From contig NZ_FJVE01000005.1 of NCBI RefSeq assembly GCF_900078195.1, positions 15,001-79,000 of the forward strand: 64,000 nt of DNA, read 5' to 3'. Of the stretch, positions 28,617-37,120 are shown piece after piece. Source of the DNA: Clostridium sp. Marseille-P299. GTDB taxonomy: Bacteria > Bacillota > Clostridia > Lachnospirales > Lachnospiraceae. Made by a program: the position numbers and the translations under genes. The notes under the pieces are model-generated. The model saw nothing but the letters and a program-made list of their open reading frames with translations, was not told the origin of the DNA and ran no database searches. How positions within the stretch are numbered: the first letter of the stretch is position 1; every line of letters starts with the position of its first letter.

Positions 28617-29275
28617 TATTTATCGCTCCCTTCCTTTTTTTCTCCTTTTGTTGGAAGTACTTCACCATGGTAAACCCAAACTTTAACGCCTAATTTACCA
28701 TAAGTTGTGTCTGCTTCTGCGAATCCATAATCAATATCTGCACGAAGTGTCTGTAGTGGAATAGTTCCGTCGCTATAGAACTCTGTACGAGCCATATCAG
28801 CACCACCAAGACGTCCGGATACTGCAGTTTTAATACCCTTAGCACCAGTCTTCATTGTTCTAGACATTGTTGATTTCATTGCTCTTCTAAAAGAAATACG
28901 ATTTTCAAGCTGAGTTGCAATGTTTTCAGCTACTAACTGAGCATTTGCATCTGGCTTTTTGATTTCTTTGATTTCAATGTTAAGTTTTTTATCTGTAAAC
29001 TTAGTAAGTTCTACTTTTAATTTTTCGATTTCTGAACCAGCTTTACCAATTACAACGCCTGGTTTAGCTGTGAAGATGATAACCTTTAATTTATCAGATG
29101 CACGCTCAATTTCGATCTTAGCAACACCTGAACTGTATAACTTTTTCTTCAAGTATGTTCTGATATTGTAGTCTTCAACTAAGTTATCTGCAAAATCAGC
29201 TTCCGCATACCATCTTGAGTCCCAGTCATTGATAACTCCGACTCTTAAGCCATGAGGATTAACTTTTTGTCCCAT
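28616..29275 (-). CDS. rpsC: 30S ribosomal protein S3
   Basis: A 219-residue mRNA-entry protein. [25 protein letters not shown], the KH motif [22 protein letters not shown] and the C-terminal [31 protein letters not shown] are diagnostic. It follows rplV by 11 bases. Confidence 0.97.
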   Translation of the reverse strand: MGQKVNPHGLRVGVINDWDSRWYAEADFADNLVEDYNIRTYLKKKLYSSGVAKIEIERASDKLKVIIFTAKPGVVIGKAGSEIEKLKVELTKFTDKKLNIEIKEIKKPDANAQLVAENIATQLENRISFRRAMKSTMSRTMKTGAKGIKTAVSGRLGGADMARTEFYSDGTIPLQTLRADIDYGFAEADTTYGKLGVKVWVYHGEVLPTKGEKKEGSDK

Positions 29276-29286
29276 GATTGCCCTCC

Positions 29287-29673
29287 TTATCTTTCATTAA
29301 GCACGATTGTGATATGGCTAGTTCTCTTTAAGATTCTATAAGCTCTACCCTGTGCTCTAGGTTTGATTCTCTTCATTGTTGGTGCGCTTCCTGCATAACA
29401 TTCTTGAATGTAAAGTTTTGATACATCCATTCCGTTATTGTTTTCAGCATTTGCAATTGCTGATTTTAATAATTTCTCTATTAAAGTTGAAGCATATCTT
29501 GGGTTATAAGCTAAAATACCAAGTGCTGTCTGTACATCCTTGCCTCTGATTGCATCAAGAACGAAACATGCTTTTTGAACAGATACTCTAGCGTAAGATA
29601 ATTTTGCACTAGGTCTTGTATCTTTATTTGCGTTTCTTTCTCTCTTTATCTGGGATCTATGTCCTTTCGCCAT
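29287..29673 (-). CDS. rplV: 50S ribosomal protein L22
   Basis: A 128-residue protein whose hairpin lines the exit tunnel. [40 protein letters not shown] and the [33 protein letters not shown] tunnel loop are diagnostic. A 165-base spacer with two hairpins separates it from rpsS. Confidence 0.97.
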   Translation of the reverse strand: MAKGHRSQIKRERNANKDTRPSAKLSYARVSVQKACFVLDAIRGKDVQTALGILAYNPRYASTLIEKLLKSAIANAENNNGMDVSKLYIQECYAGSAPTMKRIKPRAQGRAYRILKRTSHITIVLNER

Positions 29674-29755
29674 GGATGAAACCTCCTTTCGAATTTCACG
29701 GTGTTTCGTACTCTATATATCAAATCTAATATAAAGACTTTAAGTCATCTTATAC

Positions 29756-29845
29756 TTTCGTTTTATGATTACTCATAAGACTAATCATAAAGGAAAGTTA
29801 TTTAAATTGCTTCGTAAGATAATTTTAGCAAGTGCTAAAATTATC
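29756..29845 (-). other. Two hairpins between rpsS and rplV
   Basis: GATAATTTTAGC and GCTAAAATTATC form a perfect 12-bp stem (29818-29845) whose first arm contains the rpsS stop codon. A second long stem uses TTTTATGATTA and TAATCATAAA (29756-29796). Neither has a T-run, so processing, stability or an r-protein target is likelier than termination. Confidence 0.45.
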
Positions 29846-30119
29846 TTCTTGCCTTCTTCTCATCTTTTCCATGTCCACGGAATGTTCTTGTTGCAACAAA
29901 CTCACCAAGTTTGTGTCCAACCATATCCTCAGTAACATATACAGGAACATGTCTTCTTCCATCATGAACAGCGAATGTATGACCAACAAACTGTGGGAAA
30001 ATTGTAGAACGACGTGACCATGTCTTAATTACTGTCTTATCGCCTGCATTATTCATAGCATCTACTTTTTTAAGTAAATGATCATCAGCGAATGGTCCCT
30101 TCTTTAATGAACGTGCCAT
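29841..30119 (-). CDS. rpsS: 30S ribosomal protein S19
   Basis: A 92-residue head protein. [62 protein letters not shown] and the KARR end are diagnostic. It follows rplB by 18 bases. A perfect hairpin overlaps its stop codon. Confidence 0.97.
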   Translation of the reverse strand: MARSLKKGPFADDHLLKKVDAMNNAGDKTVIKTWSRRSTIFPQFVGHTFAVHDGRRHVPVYVTEDMVGHKLGEFVATRTFRGHGKDEKKARR

Positions 30120-30137
30120 ATAGGTTCAACCTCCTTT

Positions 30138-30983
30138 TTACTTCGTTAATGTCTTACCGTCTCTTCTTCTGATAATTAACTTATTGGACTGTTTCTTCTT
30201 CTTACGAGTCTTAAGTCCAAGTGCTGGTTTGCCCCAAGGTGTAGATGGTCCTGGACGACCGATACCAGTTCTACCTTCACCACCACCATGTGGATGGTCA
30301 TTAGGGTTCATTACAGAACCACGAACTGTAGGTCTAATACCCATATGACGTTTACGTCCTGCTTTACCAACTGTAATTAATTCGTGATCAGCGTTACCAA
30401 CCTGGCCAAGTGTTGCACGGCAGATAATTGGTACCATTCTCATTTCACCAGATGGTAATCTAAGTGTAGCATATTTGCCTTCCTTAGCCATTAACTGAGC
30501 GGAGTTACCAGCGGAACGAACTAACTGTCCACCCTTACCTGGATATAACTCAATGTTATGAATCTGAGAACCTACTGGGATGTTTGCAAGTGGTAAACAG
30601 TTTCCTACTTTAATTTCAGCTGTTTCACCATTCATTACTGTATCACCAACAGTTAATCCTACTGGTGCTAAAATATATGCTTTCTCGCCATCAGCATATG
30701 TGATTAAAGCGATGTTTGCTGTTCTATTTGGATCGTATTCAATTGTCTTAACAACAGCTGGAATACCGTCCTTCTTTCTCTTAAAGTCGATGATTCTGTA
30801 TTTTCTTCTAGAACCACCACCATGATGTCTTACTGTAATCTTTCCTTGATTGTTACGACCAGCGTTTTTCTTTAAAGAAACAACTAAAGATTTTTCAGGT
30901 GTTGAACAAGTGATTTCTGAAAAATCGGAGCCAGTCATATGTCTTCTGGAAGGTGTATATGGGTTGTACTTTTTAATTCCCAT
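30138..30983 (-). CDS. rplB: 50S ribosomal protein L2
   Basis: A 281-residue protein essential for subunit joining and the peptidyl transferase centre. [25 protein letters not shown] and the [29 protein letters not shown]-terminal region are diagnostic. The histidine in HPHGGGEGR, implicated in peptidyl transfer, is present. Confidence 0.97.
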   Translation of the reverse strand: MGIKKYNPYTPSRRHMTGSDFSEITCSTPEKSLVVSLKKNAGRNNQGKITVRHHGGGSRRKYRIIDFKRKKDGIPAVVKTIEYDPNRTANIALITYADGEKAYILAPVGLTVGDTVMNGETAEIKVGNCLPLANIPVGSQIHNIELYPGKGGQLVRSAGNSAQLMAKEGKYATLRLPSGEMRMVPIICRATLGQVGNADHELITVGKAGRKRHMGIRPTVRGSVMNPNDHPHGGGEGRTGIGRPGPSTPWGKPALGLKTRKKKKQSNKLIIRRRDGKTLTK

Positions 30984-31092
30984 GTCACTATCTCCTTTCG
31001 TCGCTCACGCAATACTTCTACTAATGTGTAAAACAGATTTCTGCATTTGCAAGTATCTTGCTCTCACAGCATTTCTGCCTTAGTTTCAGATC

Positions 31093-31110
31093 ATGTAAGA
31101 AGACTTACAT
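31093..31110 (-). other. Hairpin in the rplW-rplB spacer
   Basis: ATGTAAG and CTTACAT form a perfect 7-bp stem with a 4-base loop in the 160-base spacer. No other feature is seen in that spacer. Confidence 0.35.
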
Positions 31111-31145
31111 TCTCTGTTTTTCTGCGTTTACTCTCTAACTATTTC

Positions 31146-31445
31146 TTATAGTCCAGAGAAAATTTCAATTTCTGCACTGTCAGCTGTTAACTGAACAATA
31201 GCTTTTTTCATTTTTGCTGTTTTACCAACGGTATTTCCACGTCTACGGTTCTTTCCGTCCAAGTTCATTGTGTTTACGCTTGCTACCTTAGTGCCGGCAA
31301 ACATCTTTTCAACAGCTTCTTTTACCTGAGATTTTGTAGCTTCTGGATGAACTGAAAAAGTATATTTCTTTTCGCTCATGGAGTTCATACTCTTCTCAGT
31401 AACGATTGGCTTAAGTATAACATCATAATATTTTAAATTTGCCAT
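31146..31445 (-). CDS. rplW: 50S ribosomal protein L23
   Basis: A 99-residue exit-tunnel protein that docks trigger factor and SRP. YYDVILKPIVTEKSMNSMSEKKYTFSVHPEATKSQVKEAVEKMFAGTKVASVNTMN is diagnostic. Its start overlaps the rplD stop by one base (TAATG). Confidence 0.97.
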   Translation of the reverse strand: MANLKYYDVILKPIVTEKSMNSMSEKKYTFSVHPEATKSQVKEAVEKMFAGTKVASVNTMNLDGKNRRRGNTVGKTAKMKKAIVQLTADSAEIEIFSGL

Positions 31446-32065
31446 TATGCGTACACCTCCTCGATCTGTGCCACTGCATCCTTGGTAATTACTAAGGTAT
31501 CATACTTAACAATGTCATATACATTGATAGCGTTTGATGTTGCTGTTCTTACCGTAGGAATGTTTCTTGCAGAAAGAATAACGTTGTCATCTTTCTTATC
31601 AAGAACTAATAACGCTTTGTTAACTTTTAAGTTTTCAAGAACTGCTGCCATTTTCTTAGTCTTGATTTCATCAAAATTAATGGAATCTAAAACAACGATC
31701 TTGTCAGCTGCTACTCTTGAAGTTAAAGCAGACTTAATTGCAAGTGCTTTTTCTTTCTTATTCATCTTGAATGAATAATCTCTTGGCTTTGGAGCAAATA
31801 CAACGCCGCCGCCTTTCCATTGAGGAGCTCTTGTTGAACCTTGTCTAGCATGACCAGTTCCTTTTTGTCTCCATGGCTTTCTTCCACCACCGCTTACTTC
31901 GGCACGTGTCTTAGCGCTTTGTGTTCCTTGACGCTTATTTGCAAGCTGGCTCACAACAGCCATATGCATTAAATGTTCATTTACTTCTACGCCAAAGATT
32001 GCATCATTAAGTTCTAATGAACCAACTTCTTTGCCTTCTATATTATAAACTTTTACATTTGCCAT
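31445..32065 (-). CDS. rplD: 50S ribosomal protein L4
   Basis: A 206-residue tunnel protein. The extended loop RQGTQSAKTRAEVSGGGRKPWRQKGTGHARQGSTRAPQWKGGGVVFAPKPRDYS is diagnostic. In E. coli L4 represses the S10 operon; a long structured leader is present before rpsJ here. Confidence 0.97.
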   Translation of the reverse strand: MANVKVYNIEGKEVGSLELNDAIFGVEVNEHLMHMAVVSQLANKRQGTQSAKTRAEVSGGGRKPWRQKGTGHARQGSTRAPQWKGGGVVFAPKPRDYSFKMNKKEKALAIKSALTSRVAADKIVVLDSINFDEIKTKKMAAVLENLKVNKALLVLDKKDDNVILSARNIPTVRTATSNAINVYDIVKYDTLVITKDAVAQIEEVYA

Positions 32066-32092
32066 TCTAGTGTTCCTCCTTTCCTAAAGCTT

Positions 32093-32728
32093 TTAGTTTG
32101 CGCTTTTTACTGTTTCTTTTAACATTATCATAGCTTTCTTTGGTCCTGGAACAGCACCTTTAACTAAGATAATATTATTGTCAACATCAACTTTAACTAC
32201 TTCAAGGTTCTGTACTGTTACTTTCACATTACCCATTTGACCTGGCATGTGTTTACCTTTGAATACACGGCCTGGAGTTGTAGCAGCACCGTTAGAACCA
32301 GCATGTCTATGGTACTTAGAACCATGTCCCATAGGTCCTCTAGAAAGACCATGTCTCTTAATAGCACCTTGGAAACCTTTACCCTTAGAAGTACCAGTTG
32401 CATCAATCTTATCTCCAGCGGAGAAGATATCAACTTTGATTTCCTGACCTACTGTGTAGTCTGTTGCATTCTCAAACTTAAACTCTTTAAGAAATCTCTT
32501 ATTTGCAACACCTGCTTTTGCAAAGTGTCCCTTTCTTGGTTTGTTAACGAGCACTTCTCTAATGTCGCCAAAACCAACCTGTACTGCATTGTATCCGTCG
32601 TTTTCTACAGTTTTAACCTGAGTAACTGCACATGGACCAGCTTGCAATACTGTAACTGGAATTAATTTTCCATCTTCATTGAAGATCTGAGTCATTCCAA
32701 CTTTTGTAGCTAATATTGCCTTTTTCAT
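32093..32728 (-). CDS. rplC: 50S ribosomal protein L3
   Basis: A 211-residue early-assembly protein. [33 protein letters not shown] and the central loop [34 protein letters not shown] reaching toward the peptidyl transferase centre are diagnostic. AGGAGG precedes it. It lies 268 bases behind rpsJ, a long spacer for this operon. Confidence 0.97.
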   Translation of the reverse strand: MKKAILATKVGMTQIFNEDGKLIPVTVLQAGPCAVTQVKTVENDGYNAVQVGFGDIREVLVNKPRKGHFAKAGVANKRFLKEFKFENATDYTVGQEIKVDIFSAGDKIDATGTSKGKGFQGAIKRHGLSRGPMGHGSKYHRHAGSNGAATTPGRVFKGKHMPGQMGNVKVTVQNLEVVKVDVDNNIILVKGAVPGPKKAMIMLKETVKSAN

Positions 32729-32996
32729 AACTTTTACCTCCTGTTTAATCTACAGCGGATTATGCTGTTTTGCATAATCATCCTAGATGGTCTTATACCG
32801 GAAGCTTGGTCTTAAGACAAGATGTAATTTTACTTGCCAATTTAAGAACTTGGGTGTCCTTTGACACTAAGTATTCATTAAAATACTTTCCTAATATATA
32901 AACCCTAAGGATTATTATCTAATTCATTTATGATGTTCCAATAAGGAGCATCCCCTGACATCATCATTATTTAAAATGATTATTCAAAGCAAAATC
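32729..32996 (-). other. Hairpin-rich spacer between rpsJ and rplC
   Basis: No gene is seen. Stems are GATTATGC/GCATAATC (32758-32779), GTGTC/GACAC (32854-32867), AGTATT/AATACT (32870-32887) and GATG-TCC/GGA-CATC (32932-32952). None has a clear T-run on the minus strand. The rpsJ-rplC junction is usually short, so this may be a processing or regulatory region. Confidence 0.4.
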
Positions 32997-33314
32997 TTAT
33001 TTTGCTTTCATTTTGATGTCAATGTAAACACCTGCTGGCATTTCTAATCTTGATAATGCATCAACAGTTTTCTGTGTTGGAGCAATGATGTCGATTAATC
33101 TCTTATGTGTTCTTTGCTCAAACTGTTCTCTAGAATCTTTGTACTTGTGTACCGCTCTAAGAATAGTAACAACCTCTTTCTTAGTAGGTAGTGGAACTGG
33201 TCCGCTCACCTTAGATCCTGTTTTCTTTACAGTTTCAATAATTTTACCTGCGGATGCATCGATTAAATGATGATCATACGCTTTGAGAGTAATTCTCATA
33301 ACTTGACTTGCCAT
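32997..33314 (-). CDS. rpsJ: 30S ribosomal protein S10
   Basis: A 105-residue head protein, also NusE in antitermination. [70 protein letters not shown] is diagnostic. First gene of the S10 operon, behind an AAGGAGG site, a leader of about 310 bases and a near-consensus promoter. Confidence 0.97.
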   Translation of the reverse strand: MASQVMRITLKAYDHHLIDASAGKIIETVKKTGSKVSGPVPLPTKKEVVTILRAVHKYKDSREQFEQRTHKRLIDIIAPTQKTVDALSRLEMPAGVYIDIKMKAK

Positions 33315-33629
33315 AAAAAAAAGTCGCCTCCTTTTCGCACTTCATATCAGTACGACAAGCGGTGACTGTACACTCACCCGTGTGTTTCATACTTGTCGGA
33401 AGACTTAGAAAGACGCAAGGGTCTAACTCGCAACTAAATGCTTCATCCCGAAAAAGCTTTTGTTTCGACACGGTTTATCTGCTCATAGCAGAATTATATA
33501 TTTGTACAGTGACTTGTCGCCAGTTTCATAACTTGACATTCGCTCCACGGAAAAACCTATATGCAAGAATACGATTCATCGAATTCTTATATAGCAACCT
33601 CACGTTTCTACGCTATCAACGTCACAACG
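33315..33629 (-). ncRNA. Long structured 5' leader of the S10 operon
   Basis: The leader holds two strong structures on the minus strand. The first (33557-33594) stacks CTATAT/ATATAG, AAGAAT/ATTCTT and CGAT/ATCG into about 16 pairs with one mismatch and a bulge. The second (33353-33398) has outer CGACAAG/CTTGTCG enclosing GGTGA/TCACC. AAAAGCTTTT lies between. A regulatory target for an S10-operon protein is likely, but the family is not recognised. Confidence 0.5.
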
Positions 33630-33635
33630 ATACTT

Positions 33636-33664
33636 ATTATATACTAGTTATTCACCTTTTTCAA
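33636..33664 (-). promoter_or_regulatory. Promoter of the S10 ribosomal operon
   Basis: On the minus strand TTGAAA (33659-33664), a 17-base spacer and TATAAT (33636-33641). Transcription would start near 33629. No rpsL, rpsG, fusA or tuf lies upstream in this window, so the S10 superoperon starts here. Confidence 0.85.
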
Positions 33665-34193
33665 GTAGTTTTTTTATTTTTTTTGTAAAAAATATTCAAC
33701 TAGATAATTTGTACACTTTTTCTGCTTGCCATAATTGTTTTTATAGCATAAAGCTCATTAAAATTACATAAAATAGCAGATTACAACTGTCTTATAAACA
33801 ACAACTATCTTTTATGTAGTATTTATATAACTGCTTCAGTTACTTCATGACAATATGGATATGTAAAAACATCTACAAACCCATACAGTCTATCATAAAA
33901 ATATCAAATCGCCCCATCCACTAACTCTGTTTCTTCCTATTATAATGACACTTATATTTTACGCGATTTTATCTTTACATAGAATTATTTGAGCAGTAAA
34001 TAAACATTATGCTATTAGCATTGGTAATTCTAATAGAAATTATTCATTTTGTAATTTTAATTCTTTTTGTACCGTTTTATACTTTCAAAAGGCAGAAAAG
34101 AAAAGATATCCAGAGGGGCATTAGGACTCACCTACAAAAGTATTTGAACTACTCCAAATATACAATATTTAAATTTACTTATTTTTGACAATA
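33665..34193. other. Gene-free stretch, 33665-34193
   Basis: AT-rich sequence between the divergent S10 operon and the zinc-ribbon gene. I see no gene, tRNA or strong hairpin in it. Confidence 0.5.
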
Positions 34194-34202
34194 TGGTATA
34201 AT
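34194..34202 (+). promoter_or_regulatory. Extended -10 promoter of the zinc-ribbon membrane protein gene
   Basis: TGGTATAAT is a perfect extended -10 element; TTTACT lies 17 bases upstream of the TATAAT as a weak -35. The start codon is about 50 bases downstream. Confidence 0.6.
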
Positions 34203-34253
34203 TTAACTGTAATTTACTTAATATAACAGCTAATTTTAGAGGAGGTACTAGTT

Positions 34254-35048
34254 ATGTATTGTAGAAAATGTTCCAATTCAATACCTGATTCATCAGTAAG
34301 TTGCCCGATATGTGGCACCAAAGTATCTACAAGTAATTCTTTTACGGAAAATTCCTTATCTAAGGGAGGTAGGAATTCTGCAGATACTAAATTAAGCAAA
34401 ATAATTGCAATTTTATTCGCTGTTATCTCATCATTAACAATGTTACTATTTATCTTACTTCCACAAGGTGCGATTAATCGAATTGATAACCAAAAGTCCT
34501 ATGACATGTTCAATTTGTTTAAGTCTACTACCTTGGACTACAACCTTTATAAGACATCAGGAGATTATGACAATCTAGTTAATTCAATTAACGATGGAAC
34601 ACTTTCAGAAAATACAAAAAGTACAGATGAAAATTATGCCTTTTACAAGAATTATACGTTTCACCAAAAGCTAATGAGCTACACTACAACAAAATCACCT
34701 GCTTATTTTGAAAAATTTATAGCTGCTTCGGTGATAATTTTATTAATCATTGGTATCTACACAATTTATAAAGTATCAAAAGAATTCGAGAAATCTTTTG
34801 CAGCTCAGAATGTAAGTGCTTACACTAATATTATCATCGCTATTTTACTTCTTATGGTATCTTACGTTATCAAATGGGATTATTACCTTATTAAAGACAC
34901 TATAATACCTGCTAATTATATTGCTTTAAGCCCAGTAGTTGTATTTTATTTAATACTTGGTATTGTACAAAAAGTAGTTATCACTCTTCAAATGCACAAA
35001 CATGGCATTGTATTATCCTCTCATATCGGTGAACTAACAGCAGAGTAA
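34254..35048 (+). CDS. Zinc-ribbon membrane protein of unknown function
   Basis: A 264-residue protein with an N-terminal zinc ribbon (CRKC at 3-6 and CPIC at 17-20) and about four hydrophobic segments (near 42-64, 150-170, 180-205 and 220-245). Between the first two lies a polar domain of about 80 residues, probably outside the membrane. GAGGAGG precedes the ATG. I do not recognise the family beyond the zinc ribbon. It is monocistronic, with its own promoter and terminator. Confidence 0.7.
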   Translation: MYCRKCSNSIPDSSVSCPICGTKVSTSNSFTENSLSKGGRNSADTKLSKIIAILFAVISSLTMLLFILLPQGAINRIDNQKSYDMFNLFKSTTLDYNLYKTSGDYDNLVNSINDGTLSENTKSTDENYAFYKNYTFHQKLMSYTTTKSPAYFEKFIAASVIILLIIGIYTIYKVSKEFEKSFAAQNVSAYTNIIIAILLLMVSYVIKWDYYLIKDTIIPANYIALSPVVVFYLILGIVQKVVITLQMHKHGIVLSSHIGELTAE

Positions 35049-35073
35049 ATTTTATTTTAAATATAGAATAAGA

Positions 35074-35138
35074 AAAAAGTACCCATTGGTTTAACATAGA
35101 ACATCCATCTATGCTTAACTAATTGGGTACTTTCTTTC
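35074..35138 (+). terminator. Terminator after the zinc-ribbon membrane protein gene
   Basis: AAGTACCCA and an inner CATAG arm pair with CTATG and TGGGTACTT; the hairpin is followed by TCTTTCTATT on the plus strand. It also carries A-rich sequence on the left and may act for both directions. Confidence 0.75.
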
Positions 35139-35202
35139 TATTAATATTTAACCTTAATTTAAATAAATAACAATCTTAGCTTATGAAACTCGATTCGATA
35201 TT

Positions 35203-36084
35203 CTAATCAATTGATTCCCATCGTCCTGATGCCCCACAAGGTAGCGCAAGCTTTGTTACTGTAACTGGTAAGCCAATTTCATCTGCTGTAACTAGACCAC
35301 CAAACTTTTCTTTTACTTCAATACTAAGTAAATAAGATAATACCGCTGGTTGTAAACCGGTAGTATATGAATTTATTAAATAAAATAATGGTTTGTCCGT
35401 TAATACCTCAGTACATAACTTAACAAAAGAATGAATGCTCTCTTCAATCTTCCATATCTCACCTTTTGGTCCTCTACCATAGGAAGGTGGATCCATTATA
35501 ATAGCATCATAACGATTCCCTCTTCTAATCTCACGTTCAACAAATTTTACACAATCGTCTACTATATAACGGATTGGTGCATCTCCAAGTCCTGAAGATA
35601 TTGCATTCTCTTTTGCCCAGGTTACCATACCTTTTGATGCATCAACATGAGTAACTGCTGCTCCTGCCTTTGCTGCTGCAATTGTAGCTCCTCCTGTATA
35701 AGCAAATAAGTTCAATACTTTTATTTGACGATTTGGTTCTTTTTTTAATGCCTCTTTTATTTTATCACTAAACCAGTCCCAATTAACCGCCTGCTCTGGA
35801 AATAACCCTGTATGTTTAAAACTAAATGGTTGTAAATTAAATGTTAATGACTTATAACTTATCTGCCATTGTTTTGGTAAATCAAAGAACTCCCATTCTC
35901 CGCCACCTTTTGCACTTCTATGATAATGTGCATTGCAATTCTTCCATGCTTTATCCTTTCTTGGCGTATCCCAGATTACTTGTGGGTCTGGACGTAAAAG
36001 TGTGTACTTACCCCATCTTTCTAACTTCTCACCTTTTGATGTATCTATAACCTCATAATCTTTCCAATCGTTTGCTATCCACAT
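35203..36084 (-). CDS. Class I SAM-dependent rRNA methyltransferase, RlmI-like
   Basis: A 293-residue methyltransferase. The SAM-binding motif I is VLNLFAYTGGATIAAAKAGAAVTHVDASKGMV (about 133-164), followed by IRYIVDDCVKF and the motif IV DPPSYGRGPKGE (about 206-217). These match the RlmI/RlmK-type Rossmann methyltransferases (PF10672). The N-terminal PUA domain of RlmI is absent. The target nucleotide is unknown. It is convergent with the gene at 34254 and divergent from pspA. Confidence 0.8.
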   Translation of the reverse strand: MWIANDWKDYEVIDTSKGEKLERWGKYTLLRPDPQVIWDTPRKDKAWKNCNAHYHRSAKGGGEWEFFDLPKQWQISYKSLTFNLQPFSFKHTGLFPEQAVNWDWFSDKIKEALKKEPNRQIKVLNLFAYTGGATIAAAKAGAAVTHVDASKGMVTWAKENAISSGLGDAPIRYIVDDCVKFVEREIRRGNRYDAIIMDPPSYGRGPKGEIWKIEESIHSFVKLCTEVLTDKPLFYLINSYTTGLQPAVLSYLLSIEVKEKFGGLVTADEIGLPVTVTKLALPCGASGRWESID

Positions 36085-36270
36085 AAACTGCCTCCAATAT
36101 TGCTTTACTGCCTCTATTCATTTCCATAACAGTATGATTATATAGTATAAACCTTTCACTTACAAGCCTATACTAAAATTTGCAGTTTAAAGGATAACAT
36201 AAAAGTCCTATACGCAATAAGAATTAATAAAATCATCAGATTCTGTTAAGCTTTCTTATCGTATTTTAAC

Positions 36271-36299
36271 TTGACTATCTTTATAAATCATATTAAACT
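36271..36299 (+). promoter_or_regulatory. Candidate promoter of the pspA-ydj cluster
   Basis: TTGACT, a 17-base spacer and TAAACT read toward pspA. I see no sigma-W type box, although the B. subtilis counterpart is sigma-W controlled. A 7-bp inverted repeat ATAATAG/CTATTAT (36317-36333) lies just before the ribosome site. Confidence 0.4.
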
Positions 36300-36355
36300 T
36301 AATCCATAGTTTGGAAATAATAGTAGCTATTATATTTAAAATGGAGGGCAATGTT

Positions 36356-37033
36356 ATGGGTATTTTAACAAGATTTAAAGACATCATGTCAGCTAACATC
36401 AATGCACTATTAGATAAAGCCGAAGATCCTGAAAAAATGATCGACCAATGTTTAAGAAATTTAAATAGTGACTTAGGTAAGGTGAAAGCAGAAACTGCAT
36501 CCATCATGGCAGAAGAAGCAAGAGCTAAGAGAGCACTTGATGATTGTGAGGCTGAAATTTCTAAAATGCAAGCATATGCAATTAAAGCATTGGAAGCAAA
36601 CAATGAAGCTGACGCTAAAAAGTTCTTAGAACAAAAGGCAAGCTTAACTAACAGATTAGCCGGATATCAAGAAGCATATGCATTAGCTCACGGTAATGCT
36701 ACTAATATGAAATCTATGCATGATAAACTCGTTAGTGATATCAACGAATTAGAATCACGTAAAGATATGATAAAAGGTAAGTTGGCAGTTGCAAAAACTC
36801 AAGAACGCATTAACAAGATGGGTTCTTCTGTTACAAATGCAAATAATACAATGTCAAGTTTTGAACGATTTGAAGACATCGCCAATAAAAAACTTGATGA
36901 AGCTAATGCAATGGCTGAATTAAACAAATCGACACCTGAAAACAATATTAAAGACTTAACCGCAAAATACGACTCACCATCTTCCGATATAGATAATGAG
37001 TTAGCTGCACTAAAAGCAAGTCTAGGTAAATAA
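36356..37033 (+). CDS. pspA: PspA/IM30 family membrane-stress protein
   Basis: A 225-residue, almost wholly helical coiled-coil protein related to ESCRT-III, which assembles on damaged membranes. MGILTRFKDIMSANINALLDKAEDPEKMIDQCLRNL is the amphipathic start and first helix; long heptads run to about residue 200. The start at 36356 is preferred over 36311 because GGAGGG lies just before it. It leads a plus-strand cluster like B. subtilis ydjF-ydjG-ydjH-ydjI. A hairpin terminator behind it may lower expression of the next genes. Confidence 0.9.
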   Translation: MGILTRFKDIMSANINALLDKAEDPEKMIDQCLRNLNSDLGKVKAETASIMAEEARAKRALDDCEAEISKMQAYAIKALEANNEADAKKFLEQKASLTNRLAGYQEAYALAHGNATNMKSMHDKLVSDINELESRKDMIKGKLAVAKTQERINKMGSSVTNANNTMSSFERFEDIANKKLDEANAMAELNKSTPENNIKDLTAKYDSPSSDIDNELAALKASLGK

Positions 37034-37037
37034 CACC

Positions 37038-37097
37038 AAGGAGGTAGTTGTATAAAACCATAAATCATAGTGGTTTATGACTACCTCCTTTATTTCT
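37038..37097 (+). terminator. Hairpin between pspA and the zinc-ribbon gene, possible attenuator
   Basis: AAGGAGGTAGT pairs with ACTACCTCCTT, with an inner ATAAA-CCA/TGGTTTAT stem, followed by TTATTTCTATT. It would let part of the transcripts stop after pspA. Confidence 0.65.
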
Positions 37098-37120
37098 ATT
37101 ATAGAAAGAGAGATTACATT

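Noticed and set aside
16781..33314. Long runs of similar spacers as possible mobile elements or CRISPR
   Set aside because: The spacers share no repeated sequence; their stems differ from one another. No regular repeat-spacer pattern exists in the window.
33274..33688. Frames of 65 and 108 codons before rpsJ
   Set aside because: They overlap the S10 promoter and structured leader, lack ribosome sites and have unlikely composition.
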